This document shows, piece by piece, positions 1 to 10,652 of a stretch of 64,000 nucleotides of DNA. Position numbers and translations under genes: made by a program. The notes under the pieces were generated by a model. The model saw nothing but the letters and a program-made list of their open reading frames with translations. It made no database searches and had not been told where the DNA came from. Position 1 is the first letter of the stretch. Each line of letters starts with the position of its first letter. Origin of the DNA: Ottelia alismoides (Eukaryota; Streptophyta; Magnoliopsida; Alismatales; Hydrocharitaceae); NCBI GenBank assembly GCA_037367405.1, contig JAZKJV010010526.1, positions 584,501 through 648,500 on the forward strand. The letters are read 5' to 3'.

Positions 1-2575
1 CAACCTCCGAATGCCCTGTACCCACGTTCTCCACCGTGCGCAAGGGGCCACCCCCTTTCTATTTTTGGCTCCATGACAGCCACCTTCTCCGATCACCCAC
101 GCCACCATGACGAGGCCTACTCATCCCTCATCCTCGCCAGCTCCCTCACTTCTCACGACCACCACCAGAGTCGACCCACGACATCCACGAACTTCGCCTC
201 CCCTCCATCCCTGCCGTCACCCTTGTCCTATAAATTAACCACCTACAACTACTTCCATCCCCATCCGCCATTACAGAGAGATTCCCTGAGCTCCGGCCTT
301 TGATTTGGTGACAACAATTCCTTGAGACTTTGAGCGAAGAAAGGGCGTCTTCTCCGGCGAGATCCACGGTCATCCCTGCCGTGCAGCAACCTCCTCCGTG
401 AGCTGCACGAGCTCTGAACCATCTACCGTTCTTCGAGCGATGACCAGGAGCTCTGATCTGAGCTCCATTCCCCATGTAGAATCCTTCATCGCTCCTCCGA
501 TCTTCTTCTCTGTACTCTTCATTTTTCTCGTAATTTATTCCACTCCTCCGTGTATCCTCACCACCTCCCGACCATCCTCCAAGCTCCGCCTCGGAGTAAG
601 GATCTTCACGCTACATTCTGTTCACGCCGACGATACACTTCATCCTCTACCGTCGCCAGCTCCGCCACCTTGGTAGAGCTCGATCACCGGTCATCCCCAC
701 TCCTCCATAGGCCTTGCCTCTCACTCAGCATAACTCCACGGACACACGCACGCTTCGGCTATATCTCTAACCCTTGCAGTCCGGAGGCTCGTCGGAGCTG
801 AAGTCGAGCTCCTCTGCCACCGCGCTCCAGAGCGCCTCCTCCACTCCTGAGTCCACCAGACGCTTCGCCAACCCTCCCCGCATCTTCCGAGCTACGTCAT
901 AGTCTTCCGCGCCCCTCATCGACGACTGGAGGATGAGGCGGAGCTAAGATGACCTTGCCGTAGCCCATCCTTCTCCTCCGTAGGAGGCGGAGGGCTGCTG
1001 GGGACGACGACCCGTAGCCGTTCGATCGTCCTGATCGCACGGCAAGGAACAAGCCACGTCACCTCGCTCAGCAGCCGTAGGATCAGGCAGATCCCACGCA
1101 TCTGATAACGCCACGTCGCCAATCGCCAAAGCATCTGTGGGCCGTTGGATTCATCTTGATCTAGTGGCGATAGATCGTCCACATAGCCGCCTTCATCGAG
1201 CGTGAACGACCGTTGGATCTTCTTCGATCTGACGACTGTTGATCATCCATGTCTTTGTCTGATCAGAGCCAACATCAACCGTCGATATTCACCAGATCGC
1301 ACAGTCCAGAGCACGCCACGTTGCCCGATCCGAGCCTCCTCCCCGACCACTAGGCTCAGATCCCTGAAGCTAGCCGAGCCGTCTTCCGAGCCAACTTCGA
1401 GCCTCCAGAGTAATCCGAGCCTCGTTCCGAGCAACCAAAGTTCTCCGATCCTAAGGACCCCACATGATCTGCACGTGCGTCCTGGGCTAATTGCACCGAG
1501 GCCCTAAAGACTTTTCAATATTGCACTTCATTCCCTGCCAGGAGCTTTCATGTGAGGAGCACGTGATCCGTGGAGAAATTTGCATCCACCCCCCTGAATT
1601 ATAAGTAATTGCATAAAAGTCCTCGTCAGCATGTTTTATTTTCAGCAATTTAAATTTCTATAATTGCATTTATACCCTTGTCTTTGCACGCATATTTAGG
1701 CATGCGTATTAATTCATTTTTCAAATTGGAAAATTGCACTGTGAAGTTTATGTTGTCCTCTTCATTGTAAGACACGTGGCATATTTTTATAATAGCTGTA
1801 GAATTTTCTATTAATTAAGTGGCTCATTTTTGCTATATTTTGCCTTATTTCACCTCTTAATTAATAGTATTTTCTCTGTGAGTCCAAAAATTCCTAAAAA
1901 ATCACATTAGATCTAGGATAATTAGCTTTACCTTGCATAAAAATTTCATCTCAATTGCACGCATTCCGAGGCCTAAATAATTCATTTGGTGAATTCCTTA
2001 ATTTATTTTTATTAAGTTCATTTCACATCAAAATTAAGATTTGATAATTTTCCTGGATTCCTCACCTTTAGATCTATCTAGGATAATTTTTATTCCCAAA
2101 AATATTATGATTTGATATGTTTTAAAATTAATTTTGTGAAAATCACCCTGCATTCATTTTTAATTCAAAGTAATTTAATTTAGTGTCAGAAAATTCCAAA
2201 AAACATAGGGTAGTCTACTTTCATCCTATTTCATTATGTGGCCAAGTTTCATAATTTTAGGACTTAATTTGAATACTTATCTGATTTAACTCATAATCTG
2301 ACCTGATTTTGCATGTGTCCTGCTTAAAAAAACGAAAAAGACCAAAAAATATTTCCTCTGAAAATCACACTTGGAAATTTGCTTCGAATCTAAATAAGGA
2401 GACAGCTGCCTCCCTGAGTTCGACGTTGGACTTCCACCAAGTAAAAAAAAAATTACCGCTCGAGATTAACTTGAATATAATTGAAAGTGGTTTTTGATTT
2501 GCTCTCATTATCTGACTGCAATGAACAATAGTAATTAAATTGCTCAAATTAACAAGGGTAGCGGGAGCGATATCA
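1..2575 (+). repeat. 5' LTR of element A (5'-truncated by window edge)
   Basis: Position 1 aligns with about 12991 in the 3' LTR, so about 1 kb of U3 is outside the window. The LTR ends GATATCA at 2575, exactly 3 nt before the PBS, the same spacing as in elements B and E. Compared with the 3' LTR it has many single substitutions and lacks about 19 bp at 780, just after the candidate intron acceptor. A TATA box (TATAAA, 229-234) is kept. The candidate splice donor at 476 follows CAT here instead of CAG in the 3' LTR. Confidence 0.9.
229..234 (+). promoter_or_regulatory. TATA box of element A 5' LTR
   Basis: TATAAA followed by TTAACC, at the same relative position as 13217-13223 in the 3' LTR. 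It lies about 245 bp upstream of the candidate LTR intron. Likely core promoter for the genomic RNA; the start site was not determined. Confidence 0.6.
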
Positions 2576-2578
2576 AAA

Positions 2579-2596
2579 TGGTGCCGTTGCCGGGGA
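2579..2596 (+). other. Primer-binding site, tRNA-Asp type
   Basis: TGGTGCCGTTGCCGGGGA matches the complement of the plant tRNA-Asp 3' end with one transition (GGT for GGC). It lies 3 nt after the LTR end. Element B has the perfect form. Confidence 0.85.
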
Positions 2597-3976
2597 TGCA
2601 TGGCTTAGGTTAATTTGCAGTAATATCTGAGTGCTTGATTTTCTAACCGCGGGTAGTCTGACCCCCGGTTTTCTTGTGAATATTTTCTGTCTTTTAATTT
2701 TTGCATTTTTTGTTATTGTTGTGTCATTCTCTGACCTCAATTTATTTCTGTGCGAGGAACGCGAGGAGTCGAAGATGCTTCGAAGATTCGACATTTTAAT
2801 TTTTTGAGTGATTTGAGAGAATTGGTATTTTATTTCTTTATTTTTTCGCATCATTTCCAGCGGTTCCTGTTTGGGTTCTCGCGTGAGTAAAGATAGTGAA
2901 ACCGTGTCCCCGTGTGCTGTGTGGTTTGAATGGTAAATTAGGCTTGCTCTAGCGGCTCCTCGAGCCAATCTAGGGTTTGCTTGTGCTCGTAATTTTTAAG
3001 ACCACACAACCACTTAAAAGACGCACTTAGACCGTAGATCTAGTCAAATCAACCTGTTCTTCACTCGCTAATAGAACTGCTTGTCTAGGAGCGGATTTTG
3101 TTGCTTGCATCTGCATGTAGTGTAAAGTTTTCAATTCTGTTTTGCATCCTGCATAAAAGCGAAGGGACCACTGTAAGTCTTCTTAACTCATCATACACAT
3201 CATCGTTTTTCGTGCATCGGCTTTTCTCAATTTCCCCCTCTGTTTTTCACACTTAATTTAAACAGAAATTGGACTGGACGATAGGCGTGCTGTGTAGTTG
3301 GACTAACAAGTGAGAACTAAACTTAAAACCGGGACTGCTAACATTATTGACCAAAAAAATAATAATAAAATTTGGAAAATCTGTTTGCGGGAGACTAATC
3401 CCTGACCTTGTTTTCAGGCTGGGTGAGGGTACTTGAGTGTGTGTGAACACCTTAAGGAGAGCCCAAATCCCAACCTTCCATATCACGTTCCGACTAATCC
3501 TAGCAAATACCACAAGTTGAATTTTTAAGGTTCACTGACTAGTACCAAGTAGCCTCCGCCTGTCTCAGGTAGATAGGGGCGAAATTGCGGTACTTCGTGA
3601 CAAGTTGCCAGTAATCCCCTCGGGGTGAAGTTCCAGCCTTGTCAGCCTCCGCCTGCTTGCAGGTAGATAGGGGCATGGTCTTTGAATCCATCAACTTGGG
3701 ATAGGAGCGAAGAAAGGAAGGACCAGCAGTATCTTAGGTGACATGTTAAACAGGGAAGACACATCCAGCTCTGAGCCGACTTCCCTATAGGCCGCGTAAA
3801 TCCTTGCTATCTTGCTTGAAAAATCACACTTAAAATTAACAAGATTAATTGGACTCAGTTTCAAGTCCTTCACTGTGTTGAGTGTGAACCCAGGGTCTTG
3901 GATTGAATTGTTTGCTTTAGGTAGGGGACAAATCCTATCTTCACTTAGAACTCCCATTTCTTCTCGCCAAATCAAG
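2597..3976 (+). other. Untranslated leader of element A
   Basis: Noncoding leader between PBS and gag. It contains a direct repeat of about 31 bp starting at 3551 and 3644 (AGCCTCCGCCTG...CAGGTAGATAGGGGC). Each copy can fold into a small CCTG/CAGG hairpin. Packaging or dimerisation signals are expected in this region of LTR elements; assigning that role here is inference. Confidence 0.6.
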
Positions 3977-5836
3977 ATGAGTGACTGGGGGGGTATCGAC
4001 TCTTTATTCACCAATCTCTCTTTGAGCCCCTCACGAAACTCCTCTTCATTTGCCCAAGCGCACCTTGGACCACCCAGGACTCATGACCCTCTTGTGTTCT
4101 GGTTCCTTCACAACCAGGGTGGTTACTCGCAAACCAACCCTTTCCTCTCCAACGAGCTTACCGAGGAAGACCATAGCCTCGGTAAGAATCCCTTCCTTGA
4201 CTTGTCCTCTGACATCGACTTTGTTTCATACCCAGGACGAGAGGACACGATGCCACCTAAGCAGCCACCAGATGAGGACCCATTCCGACAAATTCTTAAC
4301 CGCCTCGCTACAGCCGAACAACAAAATGCAGAATGGGACAGATTATTGCTGCAGGAGGAATCGACCGACCAATGGTTGATGCCTACAACCCAACAGGGAA
4401 TGAGATACAAAGTTGGTTGGCACCAGCGGTTCCCGCCGAAGCATTTGAGCTCAAGCCCCACTTTCTTAGCCTGCTACCGAAGTTCAACGAAAATGCCCAT
4501 GAAGAACCATATACTTTCCTCCGAGACTTCGAGCTGGTTTGCAACAACCTTAGCCATCCTAGGGTTGGGCAAGATTACATTAGACTGAAGGCCACCCCAT
4601 TTGCCTTAGGAGATAAGGCAACAAATTGGTTGAAGAACCTAGGGGTGATTTGTACAACCTGGATGCAGTTCAAGGACTTATTTCTGAAGAAGTTCTACCC
4701 TCTCAGTAGGACTAACCAAATGAGAAAAAAGATCGCCAGTTTCACCCAAGGACTCAATGAACCATTCCATGATGCCTGGGATAGGTTCAATGACCTAGTT
4801 CAGAAATGTCCCTGCCACGGCATTTCTAAGGTGATCTTAGTCCTGACCTTGTTCTGTGGTTTAACCCCGGAGATGCAGGGGTTAGTCAGTGCCGCCTGTG
4901 GAGGAAGATATCTGAACAAGAAATAGAACGATGTAGGGAAGATCCTAGAGCAGATGGCGGAAACCGGTAGGTCGCAGGCCACCAGGGCTTATCAGTTGTC
5001 TCCCTCAAACCTATCCATCGAGACAACCCGGGGGACTGTAGCAGATCTGACCGAGGACCTCATTCCCAACATGGGGATGATTACTGATAAGTTAACCATG
5101 GTCGAGCAGATCCATAAGAGGGTCACTGACCTTGAGTCTCTCTCACGTCTGCCGAAGCAAGTGGAGGAACTTACTGAGAAGGTATCTAAGATAAAGCTAC
5201 CTGCCCCTTCTGCACCACCCGCACCTGTGCACAGAGTCCATCTTGTACAGGAGCAGGCACCAGGGCATCAGAGCGGCTGGGTGGAGGATCAGACTTACAC
5301 CCAGCAGGACCATCATGCACCCCCACAAGTGGAGACCAGATACGAGGAGCCTCCACAGGTGTTTGAGATCAACGGGTTGTGGTACAGCCGTGACCCCGTC
5401 AGTAGACAATCGGGGATGGGGAATGGTCAGCCTCACTGACCTGCCCTAGCTTACCAAGAAACCAGCTCCATCTCCGCACCGCGCTTTGTTCAGTCCAGGT
5501 CCGAACAAGGGTACCAGCCTCAGCAACACCAACAACAGCAACACACATTTCAGCAGGGCCCGGCACCGTCCCACCAGCAGAAGCAGTATCGGCAGGGCCA
5601 GCAAGGCCAGTACGGAATCTCATCGGCAGGGCCAGCAAGGCCAATACGGAATCTCATCCGCAAGTCAGCATCAAGCCCAGCCCACCGAATTGGAGTCCCT
5701 CACCTTGGAGATCCAGACCCTGTCTGATAGGGTCCAACAAATCCAGAATGACTATCTGGATATGAGAACCGATCTGAATCGTGTCTCTCGTACCCAGGAT
5801 CAACAGATGATGCTAAAGACCCCAATTCCCGCATAG
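3977..5836 (+). pseudogene. gag: gag of element A (broken)
   Basis: The chosen start ATG at 3977 opens the MSDWGG protein. The Retrotrans_gag-type core (about 4440-4920) shows typical landmarks: HEEPYTFLRDFE, FKDLFLKKFYP, NEPFHDAWDRF and CGLTPEMQ. This core forms the capsid-like domain of plant gypsy Gag. Breaks are visible: a frame change near 4333-4370, an in-frame TAG at 4924-4926, a TGA at 5437-5439, and a 34-bp tandem duplication (5590-5623, 5624-5657) which moves the frame by one. The C-terminal part is Gln-rich, then carries a likely coiled coil (LESLTLEIQTLSDRVQQIQ). No CCHC zinc knuckle is evident. Confidence 0.85.
5590..5657 (+). repeat. 34-bp tandem duplication inside gag
   Basis: Two copies of a 34-bp unit starting CGGCAGGGCCAGCAAGG, almost identical (one substitution seen). 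The length is not a multiple of three, so it shifts the frame between the gag core and the downstream gag/protease frame. Confidence 0.9.
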
Positions 5837-7501
5837 GTTCAGGCCAACCCGAACAGCTTACCCCATGGCCAGAACCGACCTCGTGATCAGGTATATTATT
5901 CGGATAATTACTTATCTGATCAAGAGATCCTTTCGTATGATAATGTAAATCATATATCCCTCAGGAGCGGAAGGACCGTGACCATACCTGATCGGGCACG
6001 GGCACCGAAGAAAGGAGCCGCCAAGTCTCTACCTGAGGAGAACTTGGAGGAAGAAGAGGAGCACCACCACCATCACCACCGACAGAAGAAGAGGACGTCT
6101 GTGTCCTCGAAACAGCAATCCCACATCAGCAGAGAGTCTGACGGAATCGATGAAGAGCCCACACCTCCATCTGAGGAGGACCATCAAGAAGTCACGAGAG
6201 ATGCATCACCGGTTTCGCCTCAGCATTTTCCTTTTAGTCAGAGTCAGATTCCGAGTCTGTTTAAGAGTTTGAGTCGTGTACAGAACTCAGTTCCATATTT
6301 CAATGAACACTTTTCAGTTTCAGAACATGAGTTGGAGTCAATAATCCCTTTCCCCCGAGCTCTCAAGGGTAGAAAGAAGAAAGCTAAAAAAATCCAAAAA
6401 GATGACCCTAAGATGGCAGAGTTCTGCAACAAACACATCAAGGTCACAATCCCCTTTGACAATTACGTAGAAATAACCCCTGCATTTCAAAAATACCTTA
6501 AGGTGAGATGCACACCTACTAGGGTTAGCAGAAAGACCAGAAGCCGTGTTGAGAAACACGTTCTATCAGTAGCTACGACTTGTGCAATAAAGAACTCGTT
6601 TCCAAGGAAACGAAGAGACATGGGTGCACACTATGTAGTGAGTCATGTTGATGACATCGCGTTTGTACGCACTCTCCTAGACAACGGTTCCTCAATTCAC
6701 TTAATGCCTACAACCCTCTATGAGCGGCTTAATCTCGGACCTCTTAGGAAATCTAGAGCCCTCCTGCAGTTCGCTGATAAATCAACCAAGAGGTCCCAAG
6801 GAGAATTGAGGAATGTTGTGATCAAAGTTGAGGGCCAGGAATACATGGTGGACTTCACGGTCCTAGATATGGAAACCCCTCGTAATTGGAGAGACTCCCA
6901 GATCATCTTAGGCAGGCCCTTCCTCAGGACAACGGGGGCCTTGTTTGATTACAAGATCGGGAAGATCCAGTTCCAAACTCCAGGCGGAGATGAGGAACTT
7001 GAGATGAAGCAGACCAGATGGCAGAGATCGGATTCCGAATCCAGCACCGAGTACTCTTCAACCGAAGCAGACTGCGATCATGTAGACATAGTTGGGCCAT
7101 GGAAGCAGAACCCAGCCAGCACCGATGAGTCCCTCCCATCCGGAGATGATCCCGTGCATGAGTTAGTTTGCGAGGTCCTCAGAAACGAGTACAGCTCAGA
7201 ACTTGCATCGCCCTACATCTTCGATGACTTAGAGGCCCAGCTGGGCCTATCATTCCTTACCTCTTTAGGACAATCGAAAGATGAGGATGACGAGTCGGAC
7301 GAGGCTTTTGTCGATTGTATGGAGACCTTTGATGATCTGACTCCAGAGCCGAACAACTTGGTGGCAGTAATTACAGAGAAAGATCCAGCCACTTCCAACA
7401 CCGAGTCAGATTCGATTGAGCCAGATTTCCTAGACGATCACACCATACCTGAGCTCAAGCCTTTACCTACAACACTGAAATACGCCTTCCTTGCGGGTTA
7501 G
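5837..7501 (+). pseudogene. Protease region of element A polyprotein
   Basis: An open stretch from 5978 to a TAG at 7499-7501 (507 codons). The N-terminal third is a basic/acidic linker with a run of six His near residue 30. The aspartic protease lies near residues 220-330: LLDNGSSIHLMP is the active-site motif (Asp-Asn-Gly-Ser, as usual in this lineage), and IILGRPFLRTTGA is the C-terminal ILGRPFL signature. A long acidic linker (about residues 345-490, rich in Asp, Glu and Ser) leads to RT. The enzyme would cleave Gag-Pol. The domain looks intact, but the TAG separates it from RT in the same frame. Confidence 0.85.
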
Positions 7502-9053
7502 GATAAGAAATATCCGGTCATCATCAGTTTGCGATTGATCGAGGATCAGGAATCTCGCTTGCCAAAGATCATGGAGAAAAACCGTAAGGCGATAGGCTGG
7601 AGCATTTCCGATCTCCACAGGATGAATCCCACTCTGTGTTCGCACCATATCTACATGGAGAATGAATCCAAACCCTCTCGTGAATTCCAACGTCGTTTGA
7701 ATCCAAATTTGCAAGAGGTAGTAAAGAAGGAGATAGAGAAATGGTGCAACGCGGGTTTCATTTACCCCATCTGCGACTCTAAATGGGTGGCCCCGATCCA
7801 TGTAGTCCCTAAAAAATCGGGAATTCAGACGACCACCAACGAGGATGGAGAGGAGATCGTGACGCGAGTGCCAACATCTTGGCGCGTCTGTGTGGGTTAC
7901 AGACTCCTGAATGCCACGACGAAGAAGGATCATTTTCTCCTACCATTCATTGATCGGATTCTAGAGAGACTAGTAGGGAAAGAGTTCTTATGTTTCTTGG
8001 ATGGGTTCTCGGGCTACAATCAAGTAGCCATAGCTCCGAAGGACCAGGAAAAAAACCACGTTCACATGCCCCTTTGGTACCTATGCCTTCAGGCGCATGC
8101 CCTTTGGGTTATGCAATGCTCCAGGTACTTTTCAAAGGTGCATGATTGCTGTATTCGCCGAAATGGTCGGTGAATTCCTGGAAGTCTTCATGGATGACTT
8201 CTCAGTCCACGACAATTCCTTCGATTCCTGTCTTAGGAATCTGGACTGAGTCCTCAAACGATGTTGTAAGGTAAATCTGGTGCTCTCCTGGGAGAAAAGT
8301 CACTTCATGGTGACGGAGGGCATTGTGTTGGGGCACGTCATCTCCAAGAGAGGAATGGAGGTTGACCCTGCCAAGGTGGATGTGATCAGACGACTCCAAC
8401 CACCAACCAACGTCAAACAGTTGCGGTCGTTCCTCGGGCATGTCGGATTTTATCGGAGATTCATCAAGGATTTTTCTAAGATTGCTCGACTGCTAAGTGA
8501 GCTTTTAGGCAAAGACATGGAGTTTGCTGTTGATCACAAATGTCTTGAGGCCTTTAAGCTATTACAAGGAATGATCATGGACGCACCGATCCTACAAGCC
8601 CCAGATTGGTCTCTACATTTTGAGATCATGACGGGTGCCTCAGATTTTGCTGTTGGGGCTATATTAGGACAGAGAAGGGATGTCATCCCATTTGCAATTA
8701 ACTACGCAAGCAAAGTGCTTGATACCGCTCAGCGTAACTATACAGTTACGGAAAAGGAGATGCTTGCGGTAGTGTTTACCTTGGATAAGTTCAGATCTCA
8801 CTTAATTGGATCCAAGGTAATTGTGTTCACTGACCACACGACACTGCGATACTTGATTGAGAAGAAGGACACGAAGGCGTGTCTTCTTCGATGGATTTTT
8901 CTTATCCAGGAGTTCGATTTGGACATCCGTGATAAACCTGGAAAGAAGAACGTAGTAGCCGATTATCTCTCTCGTCTCGAAGATCTTAATACTTTCAAGG
9001 ATTTACCTATTCGAGACTCCTTCCCTGACGAGTTGATTTTTGTTGTTGACTAA
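7502..9053 (+). pseudogene. Reverse transcriptase-RNase H of element A
   Basis: RT starts near 7529. Visible blocks: WVAPIHVVPKKSG, RVCVGYRLLNATTKKDHF, FLDGFSGYNQ, then FMDDFSV (catalytic Asp-Asp box present), GRPF-distal connection block [14 protein letters not shown], and RNase H with [24 protein letters not shown] and [11 protein letters not shown] frame change lies in the A-run at about 8048-8054, and a TGA at 8247-8249 interrupts the RT. RNase H ends at the stop at 9051. RT copies the RNA and RNase H removes it. Sequence resembles the Athila pol type. The fold is readable throughout, so decay is by point events. Confidence 0.9.
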
Positions 9054-10078
9054 CTCCCATGGTATGCCAACATCGTGAATTATCTTGTCTCCAAGAAAGT
9101 TCCCGAAGATAGGCCCAAGAGCTACATTGACCGACTGAAGTCGGATGCTAGACACTACCATTCCCTGTTAGCCACGGATTCGAGTACATCCTTCTTGCGG
9201 TAGATTATCTATCCAGAGGGGTGGAGGCTATCCCGACCTGAGCCGCAGACAGCAGGACTTTCTGTAAATCCATCAGAGAACACATCATCTCTAGGTTCGA
9301 GATCCCCAAAATGATGATATCAGACGGGGGTAGCCACTTTGTAAATCGGGAGGTGAAGAAACTCCTGAAGGACTACGACATCGAACATCGTGTCGCGAGT
9401 CCTTACCACCCATAGACCAATGGTATGGCTGAGGTGTCGAATAGGGAGGTGAAAACTATATTGCAAAAGCTTGTCCGCCCAGACAGGAAGGATTGGTCTC
9501 AGATCTTGGATCAAGTCCTCTGGGCATATAGGATAGCTTACAAGACACCGTTAGGAACCTCCCCATTCCGAATGGTATTCGGAAAGCCATGCCATTTGCC
9601 CGTAGAGTTAGTGTATAAATCACAATGGACAATCAAGAAGGTCAATTGGAATACGCACCTTGGGTAGAAGCAGAGAGATATGGATCTGAATGAGCTTGTG
9701 GAAGTCAGAAACCGCGCATATGACAACAGTTTGGTGTACAAGGACAAAGTGAAGTGTTGGCATGATAGATATATCAGACGAAAGACCTTTGTTACTGGAC
9801 AGAAGGTATGGTTGTTTAATGCTAGGCTGAAGATCTTCCAAGGCAAGTTGAAGTCCAAGTGGACAGGCCCATTTGTCGTCTGTACGGTGCATGATAGTGG
9901 ATGTGTCGAGATCTCATATCTCGCAGATGATGCACCGACATTCCTAGTGAATGGACAACTGTTAAAGCACTTCTTCGAATCCAATGAGCAGTTAGTCCAT
10001 GTTGAGGAGATTGTATTCATGCGCGAGACAGATTCAGCAGATACACCTCGAGCCGCGTATGAGACCTTGCAGCAGTGA
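9054..10078 (+). pseudogene. Integrase of element A, N-terminal zinc finger deleted
   Basis: After RNase H the protein runs to about 9170 (RHYHSLLA), then jumps at about 9175 to FEYILLAVDYLSR, which belongs to the middle of the catalytic core. The HHCC zinc finger and the first catalytic Asp (normally in a [13 protein letters not shown] block) are missing. The frame also changes there. What remains includes ISDGGSHF with the second Asp, PYHP-TNGMAE with the Glu, and a full C-terminal domain ending YETLQQ. Stops: TGA near 9239, TAG near 9413 and TAG at 9665-9667. Element E keeps the missing zinc finger, which confirms the deletion by comparison. Confidence 0.85.
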
Positions 10079-10210
10079 GCTCTAGCCATCAGCAGCATCT
10101 TCAAAGATTCAGACCGACTCGCATGTATATATCATCATTCGTGTACATTCTGTCCTTTTTCCCCCGTGACTCTAGTAACCCATCCCCGCCTCACTGATCA
10201 CTATCTTGGA

Positions 10211-10576
10211 CTATACTTAGGATGACCAGATCCTAAGTGTAGAGGGGATGAGCCACCTGAGTCTGTTCGTTGTACGTTCTCCAGATCACATCGGTCCTCA
10301 TTCTCACTCTTGTCCTATACTTAGGCTGACCAGAGCCTAAGTATTGGGGGGGGGACCGATGCCCGCTGTGTATATACTCCTTCATTTCTCCTCTTAACCC
10401 CTCTCGCCCCATTTTTGATCTTCTTCTACACTCAGGCTGTCAGAGCCTAAGTACAGGGGGGCGGAGCGTCTTCTATACATTTTTGTTATTATTAGCTTTC
10501 CTACGCTTAGCACGAGCTATGTCTTTTTCCTCGCTTTTCGTGCTCCGAGGACATAGCACACGCTAAGTATAGGGGG
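10211..10576 (+). repeat. Array of four hairpin-plus-purine modules, element A
   Basis: Four inverted repeats, each followed by a G-run: arms 10211-10222/10231-10242; 10315-10327/10334-10346 (nine G); 10426-10438/10444-10456 (six G); 10501-10523/10550-10572 (imperfect, long, five G). The 3' arm plus G-run reads AAGTATAGGGGG or a variant, which is the same sequence as the true PPT at 11917-11929. Equivalent arrays occur in B and E. Confidence 0.85.
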
Positions 10577-10577
10577 C

Positions 10578-10652
10578 GTATTTATATTACATATATACTT
10601 TACCCATAGCTCGGGCGTGTATATATTACATATATACTTTACCCATAGCTCG
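10578..10652 (+). repeat. Direct duplication after the hairpin array
   Basis: Two copies of about 36-40 bp with core ATTACATATATACTTTACCC then ATAGCTCG. The same block follows the last hairpin in B (35941-35985) and, on the - strand, in E (47228-47268), where it is single copy. Confidence 0.75.
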
